64,000 nt of DNA, taken from contig NZ_JAUSZJ010000002.1 in NCBI RefSeq assembly GCF_030817475.1, forward strand, positions 6,152,626 to 6,216,625, read 5' to 3'. Positions 34,444-43,099 of this stretch are shown here, one piece after another. The position numbers and the translations under genes are program-made. Under the pieces are notes generated by a model. It worked only from the letters and a program-made list of their open reading frames with translations. It searched no databases and was not told the DNA's origin. Position 1 is the stretch's first letter. The number at the start of each line of letters is the position of its first letter. The stretch is from Streptomyces sp. V2I9 (GTDB lineage Bacteria; Actinomycetota; Actinomycetes; Streptomycetales; Streptomycetaceae).

Positions 34444-35478
34444 ATGCCAGGAACCAGCCGCAGAGGGCTGCTGTTCGGAACCGCCGCCGTCTCCGCCGGC
34501 GCGCTCCTCACCGCCTGCACCAGCAACGAGCCCCGGAAGACCGAGTCCGCCGCCGACAGCGCCCCCGCCGACGACAAGCCCGGCAAGGCCGTCACCATCG
34601 GCTTCGCCGGACCGCAGGCCGACCACGGCTGGCTCAACGCCATCAACGTGAACGCCAAGTCCCGCGCGGAGACGTACTCCGACGTCACCCTGGAGACCAC
34701 CGAGGGCTCCAACGACACCGCAGCCCAGATCGGCCAGGTCAAGACCCTCATCAACAAGAAGGTCGACGTCCTCGTCGTGCTCCCCGCCGACGGCAAGGCG
34801 CTCACCCGGGTCGGCCTGGAAGCCATGAAGGCGGGCATCCCCGTCGTCAACCTGGACCGCGTCTTCGCCTCCCCCCAGGCGTACCGCTGCTGGGTCGGCG
34901 GCGACAACTACGGCATGGGCCTCAACGCCGGCCACTACATCGGCGAACGGCTCAAGGGCAAGCCGGACGCCAAGGTCGTCGAACTCGCCGGGATCGACAA
35001 CCTGGAGCTGACCAAGCAGCGCAGTCAGGGCTTCGCCGACGCCCTCGAGAACTACCCCAACATCAAGCTGGTGGCCCGTCAGGCCGCCGACTTCACCGTC
35101 GAGTCCGGCCAGGCCAAGATGGCCCAGCTCCTCCAGGCGCAGAAGCAGTTCGACGCCCTGTGGAACCACGACGACGACCAGGGGGTCGGTGCGCTGCGCG
35201 CCATCGAGCAGGCAGGGCGCGACGAGTTCGTCATGGTCGGCGGCGCCGGCGCCAAGTCCGCCATGGACGCCATCAAGGCCGACGACTCCGTCCTCAAGGC
35301 GACCGTGCTCTACCCGCCGACGATGGCCGCCTCCGCCATCGACCTGGCCCGCGCGCTCGGCCAGTCCAAGGGCGTCAGCGGACTCTCCGAGATGGAGATC
35401 CCGACCTCCCTGACCCTGTACTCCGCGGTCGTCACCCGGGACAACGTCGACCAGTACCTGCCGACGGGCTTCAACTGA
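34444..35478 (+). CDS. Sugar ABC transporter substrate-binding lipoprotein
   Basis: 344 residues from ATG 34444 (GAAGGG upstream; in-frame upstream ATGs lack a binding site). The signal sequence has a twin-arginine start (TSRRGLLFGT) and a lipobox LLTAC with the lipidated Cys25. The mature part is a Peripla_BP_4 (ribose-type) fold: VTIGFAGPQADHGWLNAIN, KVDVLVVLPADGKALTRVG, VVELAGIDNLELTKQRSQGF. Third gene of the importer operon; captures the sugar outside the cell. Ligand not deducible. Confidence 0.93.
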   Translation: MPGTSRRGLLFGTAAVSAGALLTACTSNEPRKTESAADSAPADDKPGKAVTIGFAGPQADHGWLNAINVNAKSRAETYSDVTLETTEGSNDTAAQIGQVKTLINKKVDVLVVLPADGKALTRVGLEAMKAGIPVVNLDRVFASPQAYRCWVGGDNYGMGLNAGHYIGERLKGKPDAKVVELAGIDNLELTKQRSQGFADALENYPNIKLVARQAADFTVESGQAKMAQLLQAQKQFDALWNHDDDQGVGALRAIEQAGRDEFVMVGGAGAKSAMDAIKADDSVLKATVLYPPTMAASAIDLARALGQSKGVSGLSEMEIPTSLTLYSAVVTRDNVDQYLPTGFN

Positions 35479-35486
35479 CCGGGAAT

Positions 35487-35515
35487 CCGGGGGAGGCGGC
35501 GAGCGCGTCCCCCGG
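35487..35515 (+). terminator. Intra-operon hairpin after the binding-protein gene
   Basis: Inverted repeat ccggggga (35487-35494) / tcccccgg (35508-35515), 13-base loop. Hairpins here often protect the mRNA of the abundant binding protein or attenuate downstream genes rather than fully terminating. Confidence 0.5.
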
Positions 35516-35549
35516 CCCGTCACCGCACACCGACGAGGAGGAAGTCCGC

Positions 35550-36785
35550 ATGGCCCGTAGTCAAGAGACGGAAGCGCACGCCCCGGCACCCCCGCCGCAG
35601 CAGGCGCCGGGAACGCTCGGGGTCGGCATGGTCGGATACGCGTTCATGGGCGCCGCCCACTCCCAGGGGTGGCGCACCGCCGGACACGTCTTCGACCTGC
35701 CGCTGCGCCCCGCTCTCGCCGCGATCTGCGGGCGCGACCGGGCGGCGGTCGACGCCGCCGCCGCCCGGCACGGCTGGGCGGCGGCCGAGACCGACTGGCG
35801 GGCCCTGATCGCCCGCGACGACGTCCAGCTGGTCGACATCTGCACCCCCGGCGACAGCCATGCGGAGATCGCCATCGCCGCTCTGGAGGCGGGCAAGCAC
35901 GTCCTGTGCGAGAAGCCGCTCGCCAACACCGTCGCCGAGGCCGAGGCGATGGTCCGCGCCGCCGAAGCGGCCGCCGCCCGCGGCCAGGCGGCGATCGTCG
36001 GGTTCAACTACCGCAAGGTGCCCGCCATCTCCTACGCCCGGCGGCTCATCGCTCAGGGCCGGCTCGGTCCGCTGCGCCATGTGCGGGCCGCCTACCTCCA
36101 GGACTGGCTGGTGGACCCCGCCACCCCGCTCACCTGGCGGCTCAGGCGTGAGCACGCCGGCTCCGGTGCGCTCGGGGACCTCGGCGCGCACATCGTGGAC
36201 CTCGCCCAGTACCTCTCGGGCGACCTGCTCACCGGCGTCTCCGCCGTGGCCGAGACCTTCGTACGGGAACGGCCCCTGCGCGCCGGGGCCTCGGCCGGAC
36301 TCTCCGGCGGCGCGGGCGCGGCGGAGCGGGGCGAGGTGACGGTGGACGACGCGGCGATCTTCACCGGCCGCCTCGCCTCCGGCGCGCTCGCCTCCTTCGA
36401 GGCGACCCGGATGGCCGCCGGCCGCAAGAACGCCCTGCGTCTGGAGATCAACGGGGAGCTGGGCTCGCTCGCCTTCGACCTGGAACGGCTCAACGAACTC
36501 TCCTTCCACGACCACACCGAGCCCGCCGCCACCGCGGGCTTCCGCCGCATCCTCGTCACCGAGCCCGAGCACCCCTACCTGGAGGCGTGGTGGCCGCCGG
36601 GCCACGGTCTCGGCTACGAGCACACCTTCGTCCACCAGGCCCGCGACGTGGTCCGCACGATCGCCGAAGGGGCACCGCCCGTACCGTCGTTCGCGGACGG
36701 CCTCCAGGTGCAGCGGGTGCTCGCCGCCGTCGAGGAGAGCGCCGCCAAGAACTCCGTCCACACCCCGGTCCCGTCCGCGTCCTAG
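35550..36785 (+). CDS. Gfo/Idh/MocA family oxidoreductase
   Basis: 411 residues from ATG 35550 with GAGGAGGAA upstream. NAD(P)-dependent sugar or cyclitol dehydrogenase. The Rossmann motif is GVGMVGYAFMGAAHSQ, the family's EKP motif is CEKPLANTVAEAE (near residue 121), and the C-terminal domain has GDLGAHIVDLAQYLSG (Asp-His active-site region). Many members oxidise C3 of glucosides or inositols to keto sugars. Same operon as the importer and followed 13 bases later by a TIM-barrel isomerase, so it probably acts on the imported compound. Confidence 0.92.
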   Translation: MARSQETEAHAPAPPPQQAPGTLGVGMVGYAFMGAAHSQGWRTAGHVFDLPLRPALAAICGRDRAAVDAAAARHGWAAAETDWRALIARDDVQLVDICTPGDSHAEIAIAALEAGKHVLCEKPLANTVAEAEAMVRAAEAAAARGQAAIVGFNYRKVPAISYARRLIAQGRLGPLRHVRAAYLQDWLVDPATPLTWRLRREHAGSGALGDLGAHIVDLAQYLSGDLLTGVSAVAETFVRERPLRAGASAGLSGGAGAAERGEVTVDDAAIFTGRLASGALASFEATRMAAGRKNALRLEINGELGSLAFDLERLNELSFHDHTEPAATAGFRRILVTEPEHPYLEAWWPPGHGLGYEHTFVHQARDVVRTIAEGAPPVPSFADGLQVQRVLAAVEESAAKNSVHTPVPSAS

Positions 36786-36798
36786 GAGGCTGCCGCCC

Positions 36799-37803
36799 AT
36801 GCCCCGCCCCTTCACGCTCTTCACCGGCCAGTGGGCCGACCTCCCGCTGGAGGAGGTCTGCGAGCACGCACGGGACTTCGGCTACGACGGACTCGAACTC
36901 GCTTGCTGGGGCGACCACTTCGAGGTCGACAAGGCGCTGGCCGATCCCGGCTACCTGGAATCCCGGCACCGGCTGCTCGACAGGTACGGGCTGAAGTGCT
37001 TCGCCATCTCCAACCACCTCGTCGGCCAGGCCGTCTGCGACCACCCGATCGACGAACGCCATCAGGGCATCGTCCCCGCCCGCATCTGGGGCGACGGCGA
37101 GCCCGAGGGCGTACGGCAGCGCGCGGCGGCAGAGATCGCGGACACCGCACGGGCCGCCGCCGCCTTCGGGGTGGACACCGTCATCGGGTTCACCGGCTCC
37201 TCGATCTGGCACCTGGTCGCCATGTTCCCGCCGGTCCCGCCGCACATGATCGAGCGCGGCTACGAGGACTTCGCGGAGCGCTGGAACCCGATCCTGGACG
37301 TCTTCGACGCCGAAGGGGTGCGCTTCGCCCACGAGGTGCACCCGAGCGAGATCGCGTACGACTACTGGACCACCCGGCGGGCGCTGGAGGCGGTGGACCA
37401 CCGGCCCGCGTTCGGGCTGAACTTCGACCCGAGCCACTTCGTCTGGCAGGACCTGGACCCGGTGGGCTTCCTGTACGACTTCCGCGACCGGATCTACCAC
37501 GTGGACTGCAAGGAGGCCCGCAAGCGTCTCGACGGCCGCAACGGCCGCCTCGGCTCGCACCTGCCGTGGGGCGACCCCCGGCGCGGCTGGGACTTCGTCT
37601 CCGCCGGCCATGGCGACGTGCCGTGGGAGGACGTCTTCCGGATGCTCCGGTCCATCGGCTACGAGGGCCCGGTCTCGGTCGAGTGGGAGGACGCGGGCAT
37701 GGACCGGCTGACCGGCGCACCGGAAGCGCTTGCCCACCTCAGGCGCTACGACTTCGACCCGCCGGCGGCCTCCTTCGACGCGGCCTTCGGCGGCGGCGAG
37801 TAG
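36799..37803 (+). CDS. Sugar phosphate isomerase/epimerase (xylose-isomerase-like TIM barrel)
   Basis: 334 residues from ATG 36799, preceded by AGGAGG at 36784-36789. AP-endonuclease-2/xylose-isomerase-type TIM barrel, related to IolE/IolI and keto-sugar epimerases. Probable metal ligands: Glu in HEVHPSEIAYD, Asp/His in NFDPSHFVW, His in YHVDCKEA and Glu in SVEWEDAG. It forms a pair with the preceding dehydrogenase, the usual arrangement for keto-inositol or 3-keto-sugar breakdown. Last gene of the importer operon. Confidence 0.9.
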   Translation: MPRPFTLFTGQWADLPLEEVCEHARDFGYDGLELACWGDHFEVDKALADPGYLESRHRLLDRYGLKCFAISNHLVGQAVCDHPIDERHQGIVPARIWGDGEPEGVRQRAAAEIADTARAAAAFGVDTVIGFTGSSIWHLVAMFPPVPPHMIERGYEDFAERWNPILDVFDAEGVRFAHEVHPSEIAYDYWTTRRALEAVDHRPAFGLNFDPSHFVWQDLDPVGFLYDFRDRIYHVDCKEARKRLDGRNGRLGSHLPWGDPRRGWDFVSAGHGDVPWEDVFRMLRSIGYEGPVSVEWEDAGMDRLTGAPEALAHLRRYDFDPPAASFDAAFGGGE

Positions 37804-37984
37804 GAACCCCACGCAGGTCCCGGAGGGGTTGACCGGAACGGAACCGGCGGCCTCCGGGGCTGCCCCGCCCTGCCCGAAATCGGCTTTGTCCTGGCGGAAG
37901 CAGAAGTTCGGCCCAACCGTCGCACAAGGGCTTTCCGCCGAGGACGAACAGGTCTACCGTCCACCACGTGTACACGACATGACT

Positions 37985-38018
37985 CGCGTCACCGGGGTCG
38001 CTCCCGGCCCCGGTGACG
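37985..38018 (+). terminator. Hairpin between the importer operon and the ThuA-domain gene
   Basis: A perfect 12-bp stem (37985-37996 / 38007-38018) with a 10-base loop, about 180 bases after the isomerase stop and 75 bases before the next start. It could end the importer operon, or sit in the 5' leader of the next gene. Confidence 0.6.
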
Positions 38019-38092
38019 CACGCGCGGCAGTCCCCGCGCGGCACGGCACGGCTTCACCCGCCCGTACAACCGGCACTCTCCGGAGGACCTAC

Positions 38093-41000
38093 GTGCACAG
38101 AACAGGAAAGCGGACCCTCGCCCGGACCCGCGTACGCACGACGTTCGCGCTGTTCACCGGCGGCCTGCTCGCCGCCGCGACCCTGACCCTCGGCTCCGCC
38201 CCCGGAGCCGCCGCCCACCCGGCGCAGGACGGGCCCGTGGCGGAGGACTTCCAGCAGGTCACCCTCGCCAAGGGCGCGGAGGAGACCGGCGAGCCCATGT
38301 CGCTCGCCGTGCTCCCCGACCGCAGCGTGCTCCACACCTCGCGCAGCGGCGAGCTGCGGATCACCGACAGCGCCGGCAACACGCGCGTCTCCGGCACGAT
38401 CCCCGTGTACACGCACGACGAAGAGGGACTCCAAGGCGTCGGCGTCGATCCGGACTTCGCGGCGAACCGGGCCATCTACCTCTTCTACGCGCCCCCGCTC
38501 GACACCCCCGCGGGCGATGCCCCCGAGACCGGCACCGCCGCCGACTTCGCGAAGTTCGAGGGCGTCAACCGGCTCTCCCGCTTCGTCCTCAAGGAGGACG
38601 GCACCCTCGACACCGCCAGCGAGAAGAAGGTCCTGGACGTCCCCACCTCGCGCGGCATCTGCTGCCACGTCGGCGGCGACATCGACTTCGACGCCGAGGG
38701 CAACCTCTACCTCTCCACCGGCGACGACACCAACCCCTTCGCCTCCGACGGCTTCACCCCGATCGACGAACGCCCGGACCGCAACCCGGCGTTCGACGCC
38801 CGCCGCACCTCCGGCAACACCAACGACCTGCGCGGGAAGATCCTGCGCATCAAGGTCGCCGAGGACGGCTCGTACACCATCCCCGAGGGCAACCTCTTCG
38901 CGCCGGGCACGGACAGGACGCGCCCCGAGATCTACGCGATGGGCTTCCGCAACCCCTTCCGCTTCTCCGTGGACAAGGCCACCGGCCACCTGTACGTCGG
39001 TGACTACGGGCCCGACGCGGGCGCGGCCGACCCCCAGCGGGGACCCGCCGGGAAGGTCGAGTTCGCCCGCGTGACGAAGCCCGCCAACTTCGGCTGGCCC
39101 TTCTGCGTCGGCGACAACGAGCCGTACATGGACTACGACTTCGCCACCAGGACGTCCGGGGCGGCCTTCGACTGCGCCGCACCGAAGAACGAGTCCCCGC
39201 ACAACACCGGACTCGTCGACCTGCCGCCGGCCCGGGCGGCGTGGATACCGTACGACGGCGGCTCGGTCCCCGAGTTCGGCAGCGGCTCCGAGTCCCCGAT
39301 GGGCGGACCCGTCTACCACTACGACGCGGACCTCGACTCCCCGGTCAAGTTCCCCGAGGCGTACGACGGCGACTTCTTCGCCGGAGAGTTCGGCCGCAAG
39401 TGGATCAAGCGCATCGAGCAGGACGCCGACGGGGCCGTCCGGTCCATCAACGACGTGCCGTGGTCCGGCACCCAGATCATGGACATGGCCTTCGGCCCGG
39501 ACGGGGCGCTGTACGTCCTCGACTACGGCCTCGCCTGGTTCGGCGGCGACGAGAACTCCGCGCTCTACCGCATCGAGAACGCCACCGGAGGCCGCTCGCC
39601 CATCGCCGAGGCATCGGCGAACAAGACGTCGGGCACCGCGCCGCTGAAGGTGAAGTTCTCCTCGGCCGGCACGGCGGACGGCGACGGCGACCCGCTGACC
39701 TATTCCTGGGACTTCGGCGACGGGGGCACCTCCACCGCCGCCGACCCCACGTACACGTACAAGAAGAACGGGACCTACACGGCCACCGTCACCGCCGAGG
39801 ACCCGAGCGGCCGAACCGGGTCCGCCAGCGTCCACGTCACCGTCGGCAACACCGCCCCGACCGTGGACCTGGTACTCCCCGAGGACGGGCAGCTCTTCGC
39901 CTTCGGTGACGCCGTGCCGTTCAAGGTGGACGTCAGCGACCCGGAGGACGGCACCATCGACTGCACCAAGGTCGAGGTCACGTTCACCCTGGGCCACGAC
40001 AGCCACGGCCACGACATCACCACCGAACACGGCTGCGAGGGCACCATCAAGACCGCCATGGAGGGCGGCCACGACCCCAACGCCAACATCTACGGCGGCA
40101 TTTCGGCCTCCTACACCGACAACGGCGGCGGCGGCCAGGCCGAGCTGACCGGCAAGGACACCTCCCGGCTCCAGCCCCGGCACCGCCAGGCCGAGCACTA
40201 CGACGCCTCCTCGGGCGTCACCACCCCCAGCAAGTCCAGCGCCCACGGCGGCAAGACCGTCGGCGACATCCACCACGACGACTGGATCTCCTTCAAGACC
40301 TACGTCCTGGGCGGCACCACCAAGCTCACCGCCCGTATCTCCTCCGCGGGCTCCGGCGGCTTCCTCGAAGTGCGCACCGGATCGCCCACCGGGAAGATCC
40401 TCGGCTCCGGTCCCGTCCCGGTGACCGGCAGCTGGGACACCTTCCAGGACATCGACATCCCGCTGCGCGGGGCCCCGAGGAAGCAGACCGAACTCTTCCT
40501 CGTCTTCAAGGGCGGCGCCGGCGCGCTCTACGACATCGACGACTTCGAACTCTCCAACTCCCCGGCCGGCAGGACGGCCAAGCGCGTCCTGGTCTTCTCC
40601 AAGACCGCCGGCTTCCGCCACGACTCGATCCCCGCGGGCGTCGCGGCCCTGAAGGAGCTCGGCAAGGGCGCGAACATCACGGTCGACTCCACCGAGTCCG
40701 CCGCCCAGTTCACCACCAGCAACCTGGCCCGCTACGACGCCGTCGCCTTCCTCTCCACCACCGGTGACGTCCTCGACGCCCAGCAGCAGAAGGCGTTCGA
40801 GAACTACGTGGCCACCGGCGGCGGTTACGTCGGCATCCACGCCGCTGCCGACACCGAGTACGACTGGGAGTTCTACGGCGGCCTCGTCGGCGCCCACTTC
40901 GACTCCCACCCGCACATCCAGCCCGCCACCGTCCGCGTCGAGGACCACGACCACCCCGCCACCGCCCACCTCCAGGAGGAGTGGCAGCGCACCGACGAGT

Positions 41001-41803
41001 GGTACAACTACCGCACCAACCCCCGCGACAAGGCCAAGGTCCTCGCCACCCTGGACGAGACCACCTACACCGGCGGGAACATGAAGGGCGACCACCCGAT
41101 CTCCTGGTGCCAGATCTACCAGGGCGGACGCTCCTTCTACACCGGCCTCGGCCACACCGAGGAGTCCTACGCCGAACCGGCCTTCCGCAGCCACGTCCTG
41201 GGCGGACTGCGCTACGCCACCGGCCAGGTCAAGGCCGACTGCAAGCCCGACACCGGCCACCGGCCGATCTTCAACGGCAAGACGCTGGAGGGCTGGAAGC
41301 AGGCGGGTCCGGGGAAGTTCTCCATCAGCGACGGCGCCCTGCACTCCGAGGGCGGCATGGGCCTGCTCACCTACCAGGCCAAGGAGCTGAAGTCCTACTC
41401 GCTCAAGCTCGACTGGAGGATGGCCGGCGACGACAACTCCGGTGTCTTCGTGGGCTTCCCGGAGTCCGACGACCCCTGGTCCGCCGTGAACAACGGGTAC
41501 GAGATCCAGATCGACGCCACCGACGCCGCCGACCGCACCACCGGCGCCGTCTACACCTTCAAGTCCGCCGACATCAAGGCCCGTGACCGCGTCCTGCGGC
41601 CGCCGGGGCAGTGGAACAGCTACGAGATCAAGGTGCAGGGCGAACGTCTCCAGGTCTTCCTCAACGGAGCGAAGATCAACGACTTCACCAACACCGACCC
41701 GGCCCGCAGCCTGACGGAGGGCTACATCGGCCTCCAGAACCACGGGGCCGCCGACCAGGTGTCCTTCCGCGACATCCAGTTGAAGGAGCTGCCCCCGACG
41801 TAG
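38093..41803 (+). CDS. Secreted multidomain protein: PQQ-type sugar dehydrogenase, PKD, CBM6-like, ThuA and DUF1080 domains
   Basis: 1236 residues from GTG 38093 with CGGAGGACC upstream. Residues 1-~42 are a signal peptide (TTFALFTGGLLAAATLTLGSA). About 50-500 is a soluble aldose dehydrogenase propeller (EEGLQGVGVDPDF, YAMGFRNPFRFS). About 500-605 is a PKD domain (YSWDFGDGGTSTAADPTYTY). About 700-825 is CBM6-like (QAEHYDASSGV, DDWISFKTYVL). About 829-1045 is ThuA (KRVLVFSKTAGFRHDSIPAG, DHPISWCQIYQGGRSFYTGL). About 1056-1236 is DUF1080 (FNGKTLEGWKQ), a family reported to cleave 3-keto-glycosides. Probably oxidises and cleaves a glycan outside the cell, supplying the importer upstream (inference). 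Confidence 0.9.
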   Translation: MHRTGKRTLARTRVRTTFALFTGGLLAAATLTLGSAPGAAAHPAQDGPVAEDFQQVTLAKGAEETGEPMSLAVLPDRSVLHTSRSGELRITDSAGNTRVSGTIPVYTHDEEGLQGVGVDPDFAANRAIYLFYAPPLDTPAGDAPETGTAADFAKFEGVNRLSRFVLKEDGTLDTASEKKVLDVPTSRGICCHVGGDIDFDAEGNLYLSTGDDTNPFASDGFTPIDERPDRNPAFDARRTSGNTNDLRGKILRIKVAEDGSYTIPEGNLFAPGTDRTRPEIYAMGFRNPFRFSVDKATGHLYVGDYGPDAGAADPQRGPAGKVEFARVTKPANFGWPFCVGDNEPYMDYDFATRTSGAAFDCAAPKNESPHNTGLVDLPPARAAWIPYDGGSVPEFGSGSESPMGGPVYHYDADLDSPVKFPEAYDGDFFAGEFGRKWIKRIEQDADGAVRSINDVPWSGTQIMDMAFGPDGALYVLDYGLAWFGGDENSALYRIENATGGRSPIAEASANKTSGTAPLKVKFSSAGTADGDGDPLTYSWDFGDGGTSTAADPTYTYKKNGTYTATVTAEDPSGRTGSASVHVTVGNTAPTVDLVLPEDGQLFAFGDAVPFKVDVSDPEDGTIDCTKVEVTFTLGHDSHGHDITTEHGCEGTIKTAMEGGHDPNANIYGGISASYTDNGGGGQAELTGKDTSRLQPRHRQAEHYDASSGVTTPSKSSAHGGKTVGDIHHDDWISFKTYVLGGTTKLTARISSAGSGGFLEVRTGSPTGKILGSGPVPVTGSWDTFQDIDIPLRGAPRKQTELFLVFKGGAGALYDIDDFELSNSPAGRTAKRVLVFSKTAGFRHDSIPAGVAALKELGKGANITVDSTESAAQFTTSNLARYDAVAFLSTTGDVLDAQQQKAFENYVATGGGYVGIHAAADTEYDWEFYGGLVGAHFDSHPHIQPATVRVEDHDHPATAHLQEEWQRTDEWYNYRTNPRDKAKVLATLDETTYTGGNMKGDHPISWCQIYQGGRSFYTGLGHTEESYAEPAFRSHVLGGLRYATGQVKADCKPDTGHRPIFNGKTLEGWKQAGPGKFSISDGALHSEGGMGLLTYQAKELKSYSLKLDWRMAGDDNSGVFVGFPESDDPWSAVNNGYEIQIDATDAADRTTGAVYTFKSADIKARDRVLRPPGQWNSYEIKVQGERLQVFLNGAKINDFTNTDPARSLTEGYIGLQNHGAADQVSFRDIQLKELPPT

Positions 41804-41896
41804 GGCGGCCCCTTCCGCCGACGGCGGGCGGGGGAAGCACGCACCTTCCCCCGCCCGCCGTCCCCACCCCGACCACCCGCCCCAGGGAGGCAGCCC

Positions 41897-43099
41897 GTGA
41901 CCGCTCACGCCGATCGTGAAGGCCGCACCGACACCCCAGGCCGCACCGACGCCCCGCCCTCCTCCGAGCGCACCGGTCCCGCGGGGACCGCGGGACGCAC
42001 CGGCGTCTGGTTCATCGGAGCACGCGGCTCCGTGGCGACCACGGCCACGGCGGGCTGCGCCGCCATCGCCGCGGGCCTGCACCCACCGACCGGCATGGTC
42101 ACCGAGACGCCCCCCTTCGCCGACAGCGGCCTGCCCGCCCTGACCAGCCTGGTCTTCGGCGGCCACGACACCCTCGACTGCCCGTCGGCCAAGCGCGCCG
42201 AGGCCCTCGCCGACGGCGGCGTGCTCCCGCACGGCCTCCCCTCCGCCGTACGCGCCGAACTCGACGCCGCCGACGCCGAGATCCGGCCGGGCGGACCGCT
42301 CCCCGGCGACAGCCGCACCGACCGGGAACTCATCGCCGCGTTCACCGCCGACCTCACCGACTTCGCGGACCGCCACGACCTGGCCCGCACCGTCGTCCTC
42401 AACGTCGCCTCCACCGAACCCGCCCCCGGCCCCGGCGACCCCCGACTGCCCGCCAGCTCCCTCTACGCGGCCGCCGCCCTGCGGGCCGGCTGCGCCTACG
42501 CCAACTTCACCCCGTCCACCGGTCTGCGCACCCCCGCGCTCACCGACGCCGTCGCCGCAAGCGGACTTCCCCACGCCGGACGCGACGGCAAGACCGGCCA
42601 GACGCTGCTCCGCTCCGTACTCGCCCCCATGTTCCTCCAGCGCGCCCTCGCCGTACGGGCGTGGTCCGGGTCGAACCTGCTGGGCGGCGGGGACGGGGCG
42701 GCGCTGGCCGATCCGGCGGCCGCCGCCGCCAAGAACGCCGGCAAGGAACGCGTCCTGGCCGACACCTTCGGCACCGCCCCCGAGGGCGAGGTGCACATCG
42801 ACGACGTGCCCGCCATGGGGGACTGGAAGACCGCCTGGGACCACGTCGCCTTCGACGGCTTCCTCGGTTCCCGCATGATCCTCCAGACCATCTGGCAGGG
42901 CTGCGACTCGGCACTCGCCGCCCCGCTGGTCCTGGACCTGGCCCGGCTGCTCGCCCGCGCCCACGAGGTCGGGATCGGCGGCCCCCTGCCGGAGCTGGGC
43001 TTCTACTTCAAGGACCCGGACGGCGGCGCCCCGGCGGCGCTCGCCGAGCAGTACGCCACATTGCTCGCCTTCGCCGAGCGGCTGCGGGGCCGGGCATGA
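41897..43099 (+). CDS. Myo-inositol-1-phosphate synthase-like cyclase (head of Ebo-type operon)
   Basis: 400 residues from GTG 41897 with GGGAGG upstream. Homologous to inositol-phosphate synthase, the NAD-dependent cyclase of glucose-6-phosphate. NAD-binding motif VWFIGARGSVATTAT. Ino1-type landmarks follow: YANFTPSTGL, GRDGKTGQTLLRSVLAP and SWSGSNLLGGGDG-like WSGSNLLGGGDGAAL, then KNAGKERVL. A low-complexity tail of ~35 residues precedes the domain. The stop overlaps the UbiA start (ATGA). The Ebo neighbours suggest it makes a cyclitol phosphate for the pathway, in the position normally filled by EboD (inference). Confidence 0.85.
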   Translation: MTAHADREGRTDTPGRTDAPPSSERTGPAGTAGRTGVWFIGARGSVATTATAGCAAIAAGLHPPTGMVTETPPFADSGLPALTSLVFGGHDTLDCPSAKRAEALADGGVLPHGLPSAVRAELDAADAEIRPGGPLPGDSRTDRELIAAFTADLTDFADRHDLARTVVLNVASTEPAPGPGDPRLPASSLYAAAALRAGCAYANFTPSTGLRTPALTDAVAASGLPHAGRDGKTGQTLLRSVLAPMFLQRALAVRAWSGSNLLGGGDGAALADPAAAAAKNAGKERVLADTFGTAPEGEVHIDDVPAMGDWKTAWDHVAFDGFLGSRMILQTIWQGCDSALAAPLVLDLARLLARAHEVGIGGPLPELGFYFKDPDGGAPAALAEQYATLLAFAERLRGRA

